In this document: one piece after another, positions 1 to 9,195 of the stretch | Layout of the letters: each line of letters begins with the position of its first letter | How positions within the stretch are numbered: position 1 is the first letter of the stretch | Assembly: GCF_014649875.1 (NCBI RefSeq) | Contig: NZ_BMTW01000002.1 | Coordinates: 310,001-374,000 of the forward strand | Reading direction: 5' to 3' | DNA length: 64,000 bases | Source of the DNA: Streptomyces rubiginosohelvolus | GTDB lineage: Bacteria; Actinomycetota; Actinomycetes; Streptomycetales; Streptomycetaceae | Program-made: the position numbers and the translations under genes | Notes under the pieces: generated by a model | Databases searched by the model: none | What the model was told of the DNA's origin: nothing | Seen by the model: the letters and a program-made list of their open reading frames with translations, nothing else

Positions 1-827
1 CGCCCCTCGTAGCCCGTCACATCCCGTACGGTTTCCGCCAGTTCGCGGATGGTGAGGTCCTCGCCGCAGCCGATGTTGACGGGTTCGTCGCCGTCGTAGG
101 CCTCCAGCAGGCTCACGCAGGCGGCGGCGAGGTCGTCGACGTGGAGGAACTCCCGGCGCGGCGAGCCGGAGCCCCACAGGGTGACCTCGGGGGCCCCGTC
201 CCTGCGCGCTTCGTGGAAGCGGCGGATCAGCGCGGGCAGGACGTGCGAGGTCTCCAGGTCGAAGTTGTCGCCGGGCCCGTAGAGATTGGTCGGCATGGCG
301 CTGATGTAGGAGGCGTCGTACTGCCGCCGGTAGGACTGGGTCTGGACGATGCCGGCGATCTTGGCGAGGGCGTACGCCTCGTTGGTGGGCTCCAGCTCCC
401 CGGTGAGCAGCGACTCCTCGCGGATCGGCTGGGGCGCGAGGCGGGGGTAGATGCACGACGAGCCGAGGAAGAGCAGCCGCTGCGTCCCGGCCGCGTGAGC
501 CCCCGCGATCACGCTGAGCTGGATGCGCAGGTTGTCCTCCAGGAACTGCACCGGGTACGTGCTGTTGGCCATGATCCCGCCCACCTTGGCGGCGGCCAGC
601 ACCACGGCGTCCGGGCGGACCTCCTTCAGATACGTCTCGGTCCGCGCGGCGTCGCGCAGGTCGAGGAGGTCACGGCCGCGGGTGAGCACCTCGTGGCCGT
701 CGTCGGAGAGGCGGCGGGCCACCGCCGAGCCGACCAGGCCGCGGTGTCCCGCGACGAATATGCGGGAGCCGGGCCGCAGTAGGGAACGGGCGGATTCCTG
801 GGACGGGACGGGGAGTTCGGTCGTCAT
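1..827 (-). CDS. fcl: GDP-L-fucose synthase, 3' end off the left edge
   Basis: NAD(P)-dependent epimerase/reductase that converts GDP-4-keto-6-deoxy-D-mannose to GDP-L-fucose in the cytoplasm. Read on the minus strand from ATG at 827, it begins MTTELPVPS and has a Rossmann GxxGxxG motif (AGHRGLVGSA) near residue 20. It continues with the SSCIYP motif and a YxxxK catalytic pair (YALAK), both typical of short-chain dehydrogenase/epimerases of the WcaG type. About 275 codons are visible; the family is about 310-320 residues, so only a short C-terminal part is missing. It is divergent from gmd, whose product is its substrate, which makes the assignment firm. A 4-reductase (GDP-rhamnose type) is the main alternative. 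Confidence 0.88.
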   Translation of the reverse strand, partial: MTTELPVPSQESARSLLRPGSRIFVAGHRGLVGSAVARRLSDDGHEVLTRGRDLLDLRDAARTETYLKEVRPDAVVLAAAKVGGIMANSTYPVQFLEDNLRIQLSVIAGAHAAGTQRLLFLGSSCIYPRLAPQPIREESLLTGELEPTNEAYALAKIAGIVQTQSYRRQYDASYISAMPTNLYGPGDNFDLETSHVLPALIRRFHEARRDGAPEVTLWGSGSPRREFLHVDDLAAACVSLLEAYDGDEPVNIGCGEDLTIRELAETVRDVTGYEG

Positions 828-854
828 GGCTCGGATTGTGCCAGCAGAAAGGGA

Positions 855-895
855 CTGCGGTGACGCTTCGCCGCAGAACGCTCCAATTCCGGAAT
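855..895. promoter_or_regulatory. dyads in the fcl/gmd divergent promoter region
   Basis: The 114-bp space between the divergent fcl and gmd genes holds two dyads: CTGCGG/CCGCAG with a 10-base spacer (855-876) and the perfect palindrome ATTCCGGAAT (886-895). The second lies in the most AT-rich part of the gap. They could be operators for shared control of the GDP-fucose genes, but I see no clear -35/-10 pair. Confidence 0.3.
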
Positions 896-941
896 ATCGG
901 TGAACATCGCCGCCGAGGCGATCAGCAGAGAAGGGGGAATC

Positions 942-1955
942 GTGGCGAAGACCGCGCTCATCACCGGGGTGACAGGCCAGGACGGTTCATATCTGGCCGA
1001 GTTGTTGCTCGACAAGGGATACACGGTGCACGGGCTCATACGCCGTTCCTCAAGCTTCAACACCGAGCGGATAGACCACATCTACCAGGGTCCCGAGGAG
1101 CCGGAGCGCTCCTTCGTCCTGCATCACGCGGACCTGTCCGACGGTGTGGCGCTGGTGAACCTGCTGCGCGACATCCAGCCCGACGAGGTCTACAACCTGG
1201 GCGCGCAGTCGCATGTGCGGGTGTCCTTCGACGCCCCGCTGTACACCGGTGACGTCACCGGGCTCGGCACCATCCGGCTCCTGGAGGCGGTCCGGGCCAG
1301 CGGTATCCAGACCCGGATCTACCAGGCCTCGTCCTCCGAGATGTTCGGCGCCAGCCCGCCCCCGCAGAACGAGAAGACCCCGTTCCACCCGCGCAGCCCG
1401 TACAGCGTGGCGAAGGTCTACTCCTACTGGGCCACGGTCAACTACCGCGAGGCGTACGACATGTTCGCGGTGAACGGGATCCTCTTCAACCATGAGTCGC
1501 CGCGCCGGGGGGAGACCTTCGTGACCCGGAAGATCACCCGGGGCGTCGCCCGGATCAAGGCAGGGCTCCAGGACCGGCTGCACCTGGGCAACCTGGACGC
1601 CGTCCGGGACTGGGGGTACGCGCCGGAGTACGTGGACGCCATGTGGCGCATGCTCCAGTGCGACACCCCCGACGACTTCGTGATCGCCACGGGCGAGGGC
1701 GTCAGCGTCCGGGACTTCCTTGAGTACGCCTTCGAGCACGCGGGCCTCGACTGGCGCGAGCACGTGCGTTACGACCCGAAGTACGAACGCCCCAGCGAGG
1801 TCGACGCGTTGATCGGCGACGCCTCGAAGGCCGAGGAGCTGCTGGGGTGGAAGCCCGAGGTGAAGTCCCGGGAGCTGGCCCGGATCATGGTCGACGCCGA
1901 TATCCGCAAGCTGGCCGACCAGTTGTCCGGGGCCGCCGTCCGGGTGGACCGGTGA
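942..1955 (+). CDS. gmd: GDP-mannose 4,6-dehydratase
   Basis: Makes GDP-4-keto-6-deoxy-D-mannose from GDP-mannose, the first committed step to GDP-fucose or GDP-rhamnose. The family N-terminus ([18 protein letters not shown]) carries the NADP-binding GxxGxxG. Further on are [13 protein letters not shown], the catalytic YSVAK-type YxxxK, and the diagnostic [17 protein letters not shown] segment. The reading frame is open from a GTG at 900, but the GTG at 942 is preferred. It has AAGGGGG at 931-937 just upstream and puts the first residue where Gmd proteins start, giving 337 residues. It pairs with the divergent fcl. No sign of decay. Confidence 0.93.
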   Translation: MAKTALITGVTGQDGSYLAELLLDKGYTVHGLIRRSSSFNTERIDHIYQGPEEPERSFVLHHADLSDGVALVNLLRDIQPDEVYNLGAQSHVRVSFDAPLYTGDVTGLGTIRLLEAVRASGIQTRIYQASSSEMFGASPPPQNEKTPFHPRSPYSVAKVYSYWATVNYREAYDMFAVNGILFNHESPRRGETFVTRKITRGVARIKAGLQDRLHLGNLDAVRDWGYAPEYVDAMWRMLQCDTPDDFVIATGEGVSVRDFLEYAFEHAGLDWREHVRYDPKYERPSEVDALIGDASKAEELLGWKPEVKSRELARIMVDADIRKLADQLSGAAVRVDR

Positions 1956-2383
1956 CGGGGCAGGACCGCCGTGCCCGTGGGCCGGTGAACGGGTCCGCCG
2001 GCGGTCCGGGCGGGCCGACGGAACGGCGTCGCCGTGACGCGCGCCGCTCCCCCGGCGGCCGGGCCGGCCCACTCCGCCACCGGCCCGCCGTCCCCTTACC
2101 GGGCCGGCAGGACCGTGCGACCGCCGACGCCCGCACCGGGCCGGCGGCCACCCATGACTCCCGGCCGGCGCTCGCCGCGTCCATGCCCGGGAAGATCACC
2201 GGCGCCTCCGCCGATCTCCACCGACCGCTCGGTGGAGCTCAGGGCGCCGGCCACGGGCGGGGCCCCGGCCCCGCCTCCCCACTCGCCCCGGCCCTCGCGG
2301 GGACGCACCGTCCCCGCGGCCGGTCGGGCGAGGCAGCATCCGCGGCTTTCGGGCCGCAGCGCGCATCTCACCTTCGGAGCTGA
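1956..2383. other. 428-bp intergenic stretch without a gene
   Basis: Extremely GC-rich region between gmd and the LamG gene. Open frames here are only GC-driven shadows with low-complexity Pro/Arg/Gly composition. The one clear element is the hairpin at 2216-2237, entered separately. The GGAG at 2375-2378 is the ribosome binding site of the next gene. I see no convincing promoter or small RNA. Confidence 0.5.
2216..2237 (+). terminator. perfect 9-bp hairpin after gmd
   Basis: CTCCACCGA / TCGGTGGAG with a CCGC loop forms a perfect 9-bp stem, flanked at a distance by a second pair of GGCGCC boxes. It lies 260 bases after gmd and 147 bases before the LamG gene. There is no T-tract, which is common for actinomycete terminators. 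It could equally be a leader hairpin of the LamG gene. Confidence 0.4.
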
Positions 2384-4642
2384 ATGATGAACGGAAGTAC
2401 GGGGCGCAGAAGCGGAGGGCGCGGCCGTGTGCGGGCCGCCTCCGCCGCTCTCGGCCTGCTGGCCGGAGTCCTGACCGCGACCACGGTCGGGGCTTCTCCG
2501 GCCGCGGCGCTGACACCGCCGGTCGCCCTCACCGCGGACGACCTCACCACCTGGCAGACCAACGGCATCGTCTGGTCGATGGCCGCCGGCGACGGGGTCG
2601 TCTACGCGGGCGGCACCTTCTCCACCCTGCGGCCCCCCACCGCGGCCCCCGGCACGAACGAGCAGCCCGCGGTGAACTTCGCCGCGTTCGACGCGGCGAC
2701 CGGGGCGCCCACCGACTGCTCGCTGTCCTTCACCATCTCCTCGGGGACCGCGACCGTCCGGTCCCTCGCCCTCTCGCCGGACGGCGAAACCCTTTACGCG
2801 GGCGGCCAGTTCGGCGCGGTGAACGGTGTCGGCGTGAGCAACATCGCGGCGATCGACACCGAGACCTGCACCGTCAGCAACACCTTCAAGATCGGGGTGT
2901 CGGCGACCGTGCGGGGTCTCGCCGTCACCGACGACACGGTCTATCTGGCGGGCGACTTCACCACGGTCGGCGGGCAGACCAGGAGCCACTTCGCCGCCGT
3001 CACGACCGGAGCCTCACTGCTGCCCTTCACGGCCAACGCCGACGAGGTCGCACGGGCCGTCGAGGTGACTCCGGACGGGCAGAACGTGCTGCTCGGCGGG
3101 GACTTCTTCCGGATCAACGGCACGAACACCCACGCCCTGGCCGTCGTCGACGCGACCACCGGCCAGCTCACCAAGTCCTACCCGGGGTTCATCCACAACA
3201 ACTCCACGGTCCAGGACATCACCACGGACGCGGGCGGCTTCTACACGGGCAACGAGGGCACCGGCGGCGGCGTGTTCGACGGACGCATCGCGCTGAACCT
3301 GAACAACTTCGAGCAGCGCTGGCGGGACACCTGCCTGGGCGCGACCCAGTCCGTGCTGGTGCACTCCGGGGTGCTGTACAGCGGCAGCCACGCCCACGAC
3401 TGCGCCAGCATGGGCGCGTTCCCGGACCAGCCGCGCAAGCACCTGCTGGCCCAGTCGGTCGACGACCCGAAGCTGCTGCCCTGGTTCCCGGACACCAACG
3501 ACGGGATCGGGGAGCCGGTCGGGCCGCGTGTGATGGCCCAGACGAGCAGCGGCGGGCGCCACTACATGTGGGTGGGCGGCGAGTTCACCACCGTCAACAC
3601 CAAGCCGCAGCAGGGTCTGACCCGGTTCGCGGACGGCCCGGACACGGGCGCGCCCTGGGTGCCCAACGTCAGCCTCTCCACGCTGACGCCCGGGCGGATC
3701 GACGTGAACTGGCAGACCAGCTTCGACACCGACGACGGTGAGCTGACCTACCGGATCTACAAGGACGGCTCCAACACCCCGATCCACACGACGACCGGCT
3801 ACTCGGTCTTCTGGGACCGCCCGCAGCTGACCTGGACGGACACCGACGTCGCCCCGGGCGAGACCCACTCGTACCGGATCACCGCGAGCGACGGCACCAA
3901 CACCAGCACCAAGTCCCCGGCCCAGTCCGCCACCGTGGCGAGCGCGACGGAGGCGTACCCGGCGCGGGTCAGGTCCGACGGCGCGAGCCTCTACTGGCGC
4001 TGGGACGAGGGCACGTCCACGTTCGCGCACGACAGCAGCGGCAATCTGAACAACGGCTTCCTGCGCAACGGCCCCGCCTACCGGCAGACCCCGGCGGCGG
4101 TCGCCGGGCCCTCGACGGCGATCGGGTTCAACGGCACCGACGAGTACGCGTACAGCAACCGGCTGCACAGCCAGCCGGCCCGCTTCACCATCGAGACGTG
4201 GATCAAGACGACCACGACCCGGGGCGGGAAGATCGTCGGCTTCGGCAACATGACCCAGCAGAACAGCACCCGTCACGACAAGCACATCTACATGCGCAAC
4301 GACGGGCGCCTCGTGTTCGGCGTCCAGAGCGGCGGGGCCCGGACCGTCGCCACCTCGGGGGCGTACAACGACGGCCAGTGGCACCACGTCGTCGCCACCC
4401 AGGGCCCGCTGGGTCAGGGCATGTCGCTGTACGTCGACGGGCAGCTGCGCGCGTCGAACATCCTGGTCTCCGGCAACGAGAGCCAGCCGGGCTACTGGCG
4501 GGTCGGCGGGGACAACCTGTCCGGCTGGCCGAACCGCCCCACCAGCAACTTCTTCGAGGGGCAGATCGACGAGACCGCCATCTACCCGACCGCGCTGAGC
4601 GGATCCACCATCAGTGCGCACTACGCCCTGAGGAACGGCTGA
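2384..4642 (+). CDS. secreted propeller/FN3/LamG surface protein
   Basis: Predicted exported protein of 752 residues, probably acting outside the cell on, or bound to, glycan. The N-terminus has an Arg-rich n-region, a hydrophobic core (LGLLAGVLTATTVG) and an AAA-type cleavage region near residue 43. Residues about 60-400 contain repeated GG(D/T/Q)F motifs (VYAGGTFST, LYAGGQFGA, VYLAGDFTT, VLLGGDFFR) spaced like propeller blades. Then comes a fibronectin type III-like segment (about 420-520) and a C-terminal concanavalin-like LamG domain (about 540-750) with TIETWIKTT and HHVVATQG motifs. Start: ATG 2384 or the adjacent ATG 2387, after GGAG. It sits in the polysaccharide locus, 3 bases before the lipoprotein gene. 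Exact substrate unknown. Confidence 0.8.
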   Translation: MMNGSTGRRSGGRGRVRAASAALGLLAGVLTATTVGASPAAALTPPVALTADDLTTWQTNGIVWSMAAGDGVVYAGGTFSTLRPPTAAPGTNEQPAVNFAAFDAATGAPTDCSLSFTISSGTATVRSLALSPDGETLYAGGQFGAVNGVGVSNIAAIDTETCTVSNTFKIGVSATVRGLAVTDDTVYLAGDFTTVGGQTRSHFAAVTTGASLLPFTANADEVARAVEVTPDGQNVLLGGDFFRINGTNTHALAVVDATTGQLTKSYPGFIHNNSTVQDITTDAGGFYTGNEGTGGGVFDGRIALNLNNFEQRWRDTCLGATQSVLVHSGVLYSGSHAHDCASMGAFPDQPRKHLLAQSVDDPKLLPWFPDTNDGIGEPVGPRVMAQTSSGGRHYMWVGGEFTTVNTKPQQGLTRFADGPDTGAPWVPNVSLSTLTPGRIDVNWQTSFDTDDGELTYRIYKDGSNTPIHTTTGYSVFWDRPQLTWTDTDVAPGETHSYRITASDGTNTSTKSPAQSATVASATEAYPARVRSDGASLYWRWDEGTSTFAHDSSGNLNNGFLRNGPAYRQTPAAVAGPSTAIGFNGTDEYAYSNRLHSQPARFTIETWIKTTTTRGGKIVGFGNMTQQNSTRHDKHIYMRNDGRLVFGVQSGGARTVATSGAYNDGQWHHVVATQGPLGQGMSLYVDGQLRASNILVSGNESQPGYWRVGGDNLSGWPNRPTSNFFEGQIDETAIYPTALSGSTISAHYALRNG

Positions 4643-4645
4643 GCG

Positions 4646-5377
4646 ATGAGAAACCCGTTCCTGGCCTGCGCCGCCGTCGTCCTGACGGCGGCGGCGCTGG
4701 CCGCCTGCGGCTCGTCCGCGGACGGGAACGACCCGGAGGCCGCGGGCGCCCAGCGCCCCGCGGCCTCCGGGCCCGCCGCCCCCGGACCGTCCGGCACCCC
4801 GGCCACCGAGCCGGCCGCGCCGCCCACCGAGGAGCCGTCGGCCCCGGGGGCGTCCGCTCCGGCCGCCACGGCCGAGGGCCCGAAGACGCCCGCCGACGAG
4901 ATCACCCCGGCCACGGGGACGTTCACGAAGAAGCAGAAGGAGTATCTGAAGGACCGGGTGCCGAAGGGCATGGACCCGGCCGCCGTGCTCCAGACCGGCC
5001 AGGAGACCTGCGACAAGCTGCGCTATCTCGTCAAGGCCGACCGGGACACGGCGGTCGGGGCGATCGTGACGGGCGAGATCCCCGACGCCAAGGACGCGGT
5101 CGCCGGGCTCTGCACCCAGCACCAGGCCCTGGTCGACGAGGCGGCGTACGGCTACCCGGACGGCAAGCACACCGGGAAGAAGCTCCGGCCGGGCGTGTAC
5201 CGCTCGGCCTCGCCCACCACGGACTGCTCCTGGCAGATCGAGGGGGCGGGCGGTAAGGAGCTGGCCTCCGGCGCCTCCGACACCGGGAAGTCCCGGAAGA
5301 TCACCATCCCCGATTCCGCCGTTACGTTCACATCCACAGGCTGCTACGCCTGGCTGCCCGAAGGAGCCGCGGGATGA
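4646..5377 (+). CDS. putative lipoprotein of the polysaccharide locus
   Basis: 243-residue protein with a lipoprotein signal: hydrophobic stretch then lipobox LAAC, lipidated Cys at 21. It is followed by a long disordered Pro/Ala/Ser/Glu linker (about 22-90) that would span the wall. The C-terminal globular part contains two Cys pairs and the motif RSASPTTDCSWQIEG, reminiscent of small secreted domains in which a Trp follows a Cys. No catalytic motif is recognised. It is 3 bases downstream of the LamG gene and overlaps the following glycosyltransferase by ATGA, so the three are very likely co-transcribed. Anchoring or assembly of the polymer is a guess. Confidence 0.72.
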   Translation: MRNPFLACAAVVLTAAALAACGSSADGNDPEAAGAQRPAASGPAAPGPSGTPATEPAAPPTEEPSAPGASAPAATAEGPKTPADEITPATGTFTKKQKEYLKDRVPKGMDPAAVLQTGQETCDKLRYLVKADRDTAVGAIVTGEIPDAKDAVAGLCTQHQALVDEAAYGYPDGKHTGKKLRPGVYRSASPTTDCSWQIEGAGGKELASGASDTGKSRKITIPDSAVTFTSTGCYAWLPEGAAG

Positions 5378-6216
5378 CCGCAGGTACGCCGAAACTCCCG
5401 ATAGCCGTGGCGATCCCCACGAAGAACGAGGGGCTGAACATCGCGGAGGCGGTGAAATCGGTGCTCGGCCACTTCGAGGCGGTCGTCGTGGTGGACTCCC
5501 ACAGCACCGACGACACCGTGAAGATCGCCGAGGAGTGCGGGGCCGAGGTGGTCACCTACACCTGGGACGGCGGCCACCCCCGGAAGAAGCAGTGGTGCCT
5601 GGAGAACGTCCGCACCGACCTGGACTGGATCCTCCTGCTCGACGGCGACGAGCGGCTCAGCCCCGGGCTGCTGGCCGAGCTGCGGGAGACCTTCCGGAAC
5701 CCGGAAGCGCCGAAGCCGGCCGCGTACGACATACCGCTCGGCTACTGGTTCTCCGGGAAGCGGCTGCGGCACGGATACACCATCCGCAAGCGGTCGTTGA
5801 CCGACCGGACCCGCTGCCACTACCCGGAGGTCGGGGACCTGGACGCGCCGGGGATCGGGGAGGTGGAGGGCCACTACCAGCCGGTCGCGGCGAGCGCGGG
5901 CACCCTCACCCACCCGATCGAGCACCAGGACCTCGACCCGGTGACCGCCTGGTTCGAGCGGCACAACCGCTACTCGGACTGGGAGGCCTGGCTGGAGCAC
6001 CACCCCCGGGTGAAGGAGCAGGTGCGCCAGGTGAAGTCGCGCCAGGGGCAGTTGTTCCACAAGGCGCCGTTCAAGCCGGTGGTGTCCTTCGCCTACATGT
6101 ACCTCTACAAGCGGGGATTCCTGGACGGCCGGGCGGGCTTCGACTTCGCGCTGGCGATGAGCTTCTACCGCTGGCAGATCGCGCTCAAATCCCGCGAGAA
6201 GCCCGTACGTCGATGA
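5374..6216 (+). CDS. family 2 glycosyltransferase
   Basis: Cytoplasmic or membrane-associated GT-A fold inverting glycosyltransferase, 280 residues. It opens with the family 2 signature AVAIPTKNEGLNIAEAV, then the nucleotide-sugar motif VVVVDSHSTDDT and the metal-binding DGDE (DxD-like, about residue 90). The closest general type is the WaaE/KdtX-like group that adds sugars to lipid-linked acceptors. The start overlaps the lipoprotein stop by 4 bases (ATGA), implying coupled translation. It ends only 9 bases from the converging GT4 gene. Donor and acceptor sugars cannot be told from the sequence. Confidence 0.85.
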   Translation: MTAGTPKLPIAVAIPTKNEGLNIAEAVKSVLGHFEAVVVVDSHSTDDTVKIAEECGAEVVTYTWDGGHPRKKQWCLENVRTDLDWILLLDGDERLSPGLLAELRETFRNPEAPKPAAYDIPLGYWFSGKRLRHGYTIRKRSLTDRTRCHYPEVGDLDAPGIGEVEGHYQPVAASAGTLTHPIEHQDLDPVTAWFERHNRYSDWEAWLEHHPRVKEQVRQVKSRQGQLFHKAPFKPVVSFAYMYLYKRGFLDGRAGFDFALAMSFYRWQIALKSREKPVRR

Positions 6217-6225
6217 GTCAGCCGC

Positions 6226-7389
6226 TCACCCTCGCCTCCGGCGGACCACGTCCTCGTAGGTCCGCCGGAGGGTGGCGGTGACGGCCTCGATGGTGAACTG
6301 CTCGTTCACCAGCTCCCAGGCGGCCTTGCCCGCCTGCTCGGCGGCCTCGGGCTCCAGCAGCTCCAGGATCGCGTCGGCGACCTTGCGGGCGTTGGCCGCG
6401 TCCTCGCCGACCCGGCTGTCGATGACCCGCCCCGAGCCCGCCCCGGCCACGTCGGGGGCCTGTCCGCAGGTGCGGGTGATGACGACCGGGGTGCCGACCG
6501 ACATCGCCTCCAGCACCGAGACCGGGAACGGCTCCTCGATCGCGGGCAGCACATACACATCGGCCTCGCGGTCGGCGGCCAGCACCTCGTCGCGCTCCAA
6601 CGGGCCGACATGGTCGAGGGATTCGGCCACCCCGAGCTGCCGGGCGAGCCCGAGGGTGCCGGCGAGGGCGCCGGTGTCGGGACCGGCCAGGACGAAGCGG
6701 GCGTCCGGGTGGCGGGCGAGGACGTGCGGCATCGCGGCGACGAAGTCCTCGGGCCGCTTGCGCTCCTGGATCCGGGCCAGATACAGCACGGTGGGCGGGC
6801 GGCCGGGCTCGCGGGCGGGCTTGCGCTCCTGCGGGCGGACCCCGTTGACCAGCCGCACGGTGCGGGTGAGCGGGACGGGCGCGGCGACGGCGTTCACGTC
6901 GACGCGCTCCATCTCGGTGAGGTGCAGCACGGCGTCCGCCTCGCGCAGCACCTTGCGGACCCCGAGGAGGTCGGTGAGCTGGGCGACCTTCTTCTCGGTG
7001 GGGTCGATCATGCCGTGGGTCTGGACGACCAGGGGCGTACGGGTCGCGAGTGCGAGGAGCGCCGCGGGCAGGGTCACCAGGTCGCGCATCAGATGCACGT
7101 GGACGAGGTCGGCGCCACGCATCATGCGGCGTGCGGTGTTCAGCAGCCCGGCGGAGGTGATGCCGCTGACCTCGAACATCGGGAGGATGTGCCGGGCCTG
7201 GAAGAGGTGGACCGGAACTCCTTCGACTTCGCTGGGCAGTTCGCCATCGGGGAAGCCGTCACCGAGGGCCATGACACGTGCGTCGTCACCGTGCGCACGC
7301 TGGACCTTGGAGAGGTTGAACGCCACTCGCGTCGGACCGCCGAAGGCGTGGTCCGGGGTGTGGAGCGTGACAACGTGCAGGATTTTCAC
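6226..7389 (-). CDS. family 4 glycosyltransferase
   Basis: GT-B fold retaining glycosyltransferase, 387 residues from a GTG start at 7389 (MKILHVVTLHTPDHAFGGPTR). The glycine-rich N-terminal acceptor site (FGGPTRVAFNL) and the C-terminal donor-binding domain are both seen, including YLARIQERKRPEDFV and the EPFPVSVLEAMSVGTPVVITR motif with the conserved glutamates of the EX7E group. It is a single gene facing the GT2 gene and divergent from the polymerase, with about 110 bp of shared promoter region. It probably extends the lipid-linked repeat unit of the local polysaccharide. Confidence 0.88.
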   Translation of the reverse strand: MKILHVVTLHTPDHAFGGPTRVAFNLSKVQRAHGDDARVMALGDGFPDGELPSEVEGVPVHLFQARHILPMFEVSGITSAGLLNTARRMMRGADLVHVHLMRDLVTLPAALLALATRTPLVVQTHGMIDPTEKKVAQLTDLLGVRKVLREADAVLHLTEMERVDVNAVAAPVPLTRTVRLVNGVRPQERKPAREPGRPPTVLYLARIQERKRPEDFVAAMPHVLARHPDARFVLAGPDTGALAGTLGLARQLGVAESLDHVGPLERDEVLAADREADVYVLPAIEEPFPVSVLEAMSVGTPVVITRTCGQAPDVAGAGSGRVIDSRVGEDAANARKVADAILELLEPEAAEQAGKAAWELVNEQFTIEAVTATLRRTYEDVVRRRRG

Positions 7390-7487
7390 CAGAGTTCCCC
7401 TCGACTATGGCCAAGTATTCACAGCGTAGTCATCGGCCCCCCTCAAGTGGGCTGATTCGTTAGAGTGTTCAGCGGTTCACTGATCCC

Positions 7488-7498
7488 GGGGGGGGGGG
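7488..7498 (+). repeat. 11-G homopolymer at the polymerase gene's ribosome binding site
   Basis: A run of eleven G directly upstream of the ATG at 7502, ending 3 bases before it, takes the place of the Shine-Dalgarno sequence. Tracts of this length are prone to slippage, so spacing or strength of initiation could vary between cells. It is also a classic site for sequencing length error. Confidence 0.8.
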
Positions 7499-7501
7499 CG
7501 C

Positions 7502-9034
7502 ATGACGTCGGTGCACACGTCGGCGCGGGAGCAGGCCGCTCCCACCGTCACGGGCCCACGGGGGCCCGGGGGTCCCGGTGGCCCTCCGGAGCGCCCGATC
7601 GCCTGGTCGATGCTGTCGCGGGCGCTGTCCGTGCCGCTCATCCTGGGCCTGGTCTGCTTCCTGCCCGCGGTGATCGCCGCCCAGCCCGGCAGCGGGGTCC
7701 GGGACACGGCGTACTGGCTCCAGCTGGTGCTGACCTCCTACGCGGGCGCCCGCCTCGCGACGATGATCCTCTCGACCCGGCGGCGGCTGCTCCAGGGCGT
7801 CTTCTGGATGTTCGTGTACATCGCGATGGGCGTGGCACCGTTCGCCCAGGTGGTGATCGGGCAGACGCCGACGCCGATGGTGGGGCCGCGCCAGGACCTG
7901 GTCACGGCCATCGCGATGGTTCTGGTGGGGTGTGCCGCCTACGACCTGGGGGCGCTGCTGGCCTCCCGGCGGCCGCTGCGCCGCCGGGCGCCCTCCGCGC
8001 GGGGGGCGGTCAGCGGGCCGGCGGTCGCCCATCCGCTGCGGCTGCGGCTGCTGGTGCTGCTGGCGTTCACGGCGAGCGCCTTCTACGTGCTCAAGCTGGG
8101 CGGCCCCTCGGTCTTCTTCGCGAGCCGGCAGGAGATCAACGAGACCGTCGCGGCGAGCGGGGTGGTCACGGAGGGGTCCAATGTGGGCTCGGCGTTCCTC
8201 AAGGGCTTCGGGCAGGTCCCGGCGCTGCTGGCGCTGCTCTTCTACACCCGCCGTCTGGCGACCTCCTACCGGGCCCGGCGCAGACCGTCGACGGTGCTGG
8301 TGTGGGTGGCGCTGGCAGCGCTGAACCTGTTGGTGAACAACCCGGTCTCCAACGCCCGTTACTGGTTCCTGACAGTGGTGGTGGCGTTCGTGTTCGCCGC
8401 GTTCCCGAGCAGTGCGGCGGTCTACCGGACGGTCCTGACGGCGGGCGTGGTGGGGGCGCTGGTGCTGTTCCCGTACGCGGACAGGTTCCGGTACGAGGAG
8501 GGGAGCCAGCGGTCCGTGCAGTCGGCCTCGGTCTTCGATCCGCTGGTGACCAAGGACTACGACCAGATGGTGATGTTCGCCAACACCATTTCCTGGGTCG
8601 ACACCCGGGGCCACACCTACGGCCGCCAACTGGCGGGCTCCGGGCTGTTCTTCGTGCCGCGCGCGGTGTGGAGCGGGAAGCCGGAGGACACCGGGGTCCG
8701 GGTCGGGCAGTGGATGGGGCTGCGGATGACCAACCTGTCGGCGCCGCTGTGGACCGAGTTCTGGGTCGATCTCGGTGCGGCCGGCATGATCGGCGGGATG
8801 GCCCTGATCGGCTACGGGTCGGCCCGCACCGACCGCCGCTACGCCCTGGCCGTCACCCGGGCGGGGCCCGGCCCGGGGAGTGTGCTGGCCATCGCCGCGC
8901 CGCTGATCGCCGGATACACCTTCATCCTGCTGCGCGGCCCGCTCCTGCAGGCGGCGGGGAAGCTGGCCATCGCCGCGCTGTGTCTGGTCGCGATCAGTAC
9001 GTACCGGGAACGGCGGGCAGGGCGTCGGCGGTGA
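7502..9034 (+). CDS. Wzy-like O-antigen/exopolysaccharide polymerase
   Basis: Integral membrane protein of 510 residues with about ten to twelve predicted membrane spans and few charged residues between them. A large polar loop (about 330-400) carries the FANTISWVDTRGHTYG region, followed by GLFFVPRAVW and WTEFWVDLGAAGMIGG. This layout matches O-antigen polymerase/ligase-type proteins, which join lipid-linked repeat units outside the membrane. The sequence is poorly conserved in this class, so the call rests on topology and neighbours (Wzx- and Wzz-like genes follow). The ATG at 7502 is preceded by an 11-G tract. A stem-loop with TTTT follows at 9112. Confidence 0.75.
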   Translation: MTSVHTSAREQAAPTVTGPRGPGGPGGPPERPIAWSMLSRALSVPLILGLVCFLPAVIAAQPGSGVRDTAYWLQLVLTSYAGARLATMILSTRRRLLQGVFWMFVYIAMGVAPFAQVVIGQTPTPMVGPRQDLVTAIAMVLVGCAAYDLGALLASRRPLRRRAPSARGAVSGPAVAHPLRLRLLVLLAFTASAFYVLKLGGPSVFFASRQEINETVAASGVVTEGSNVGSAFLKGFGQVPALLALLFYTRRLATSYRARRRPSTVLVWVALAALNLLVNNPVSNARYWFLTVVVAFVFAAFPSSAAVYRTVLTAGVVGALVLFPYADRFRYEEGSQRSVQSASVFDPLVTKDYDQMVMFANTISWVDTRGHTYGRQLAGSGLFFVPRAVWSGKPEDTGVRVGQWMGLRMTNLSAPLWTEFWVDLGAAGMIGGMALIGYGSARTDRRYALAVTRAGPGPGSVLAIAAPLIAGYTFILLRGPLLQAAGKLAIAALCLVAISTYRERRAGRRR

Positions 9035-9111
9035 GCGCGCCGCCGTGCCCGAGACGGGGGTTCAGACCTCGATGCGTGTCCAGGTGTCGCCCGCCCGGAG
9101 CCAGAGGAAAC

Positions 9112-9139
9112 CGCCTTCACCCGTGTGAACAGGCGTTTT
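9112..9139 (+). terminator. hairpin plus T-tract after the polymerase gene
   Basis: CGCC and TTCAC pair with GTGAA and GGCG around a CCGT loop, with a two-base bulge on the right arm. TTTT follows immediately. This is the only clear intrinsic-type terminator with a U-tract that I found in the window. It lies 78 bases after the polymerase stop. Confidence 0.6.
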
Positions 9140-9195
9140 CCGGGCAACGGCGATCATGGCGGATACCCCGTCGCAGGTGACCGAGGAGAATCGTC

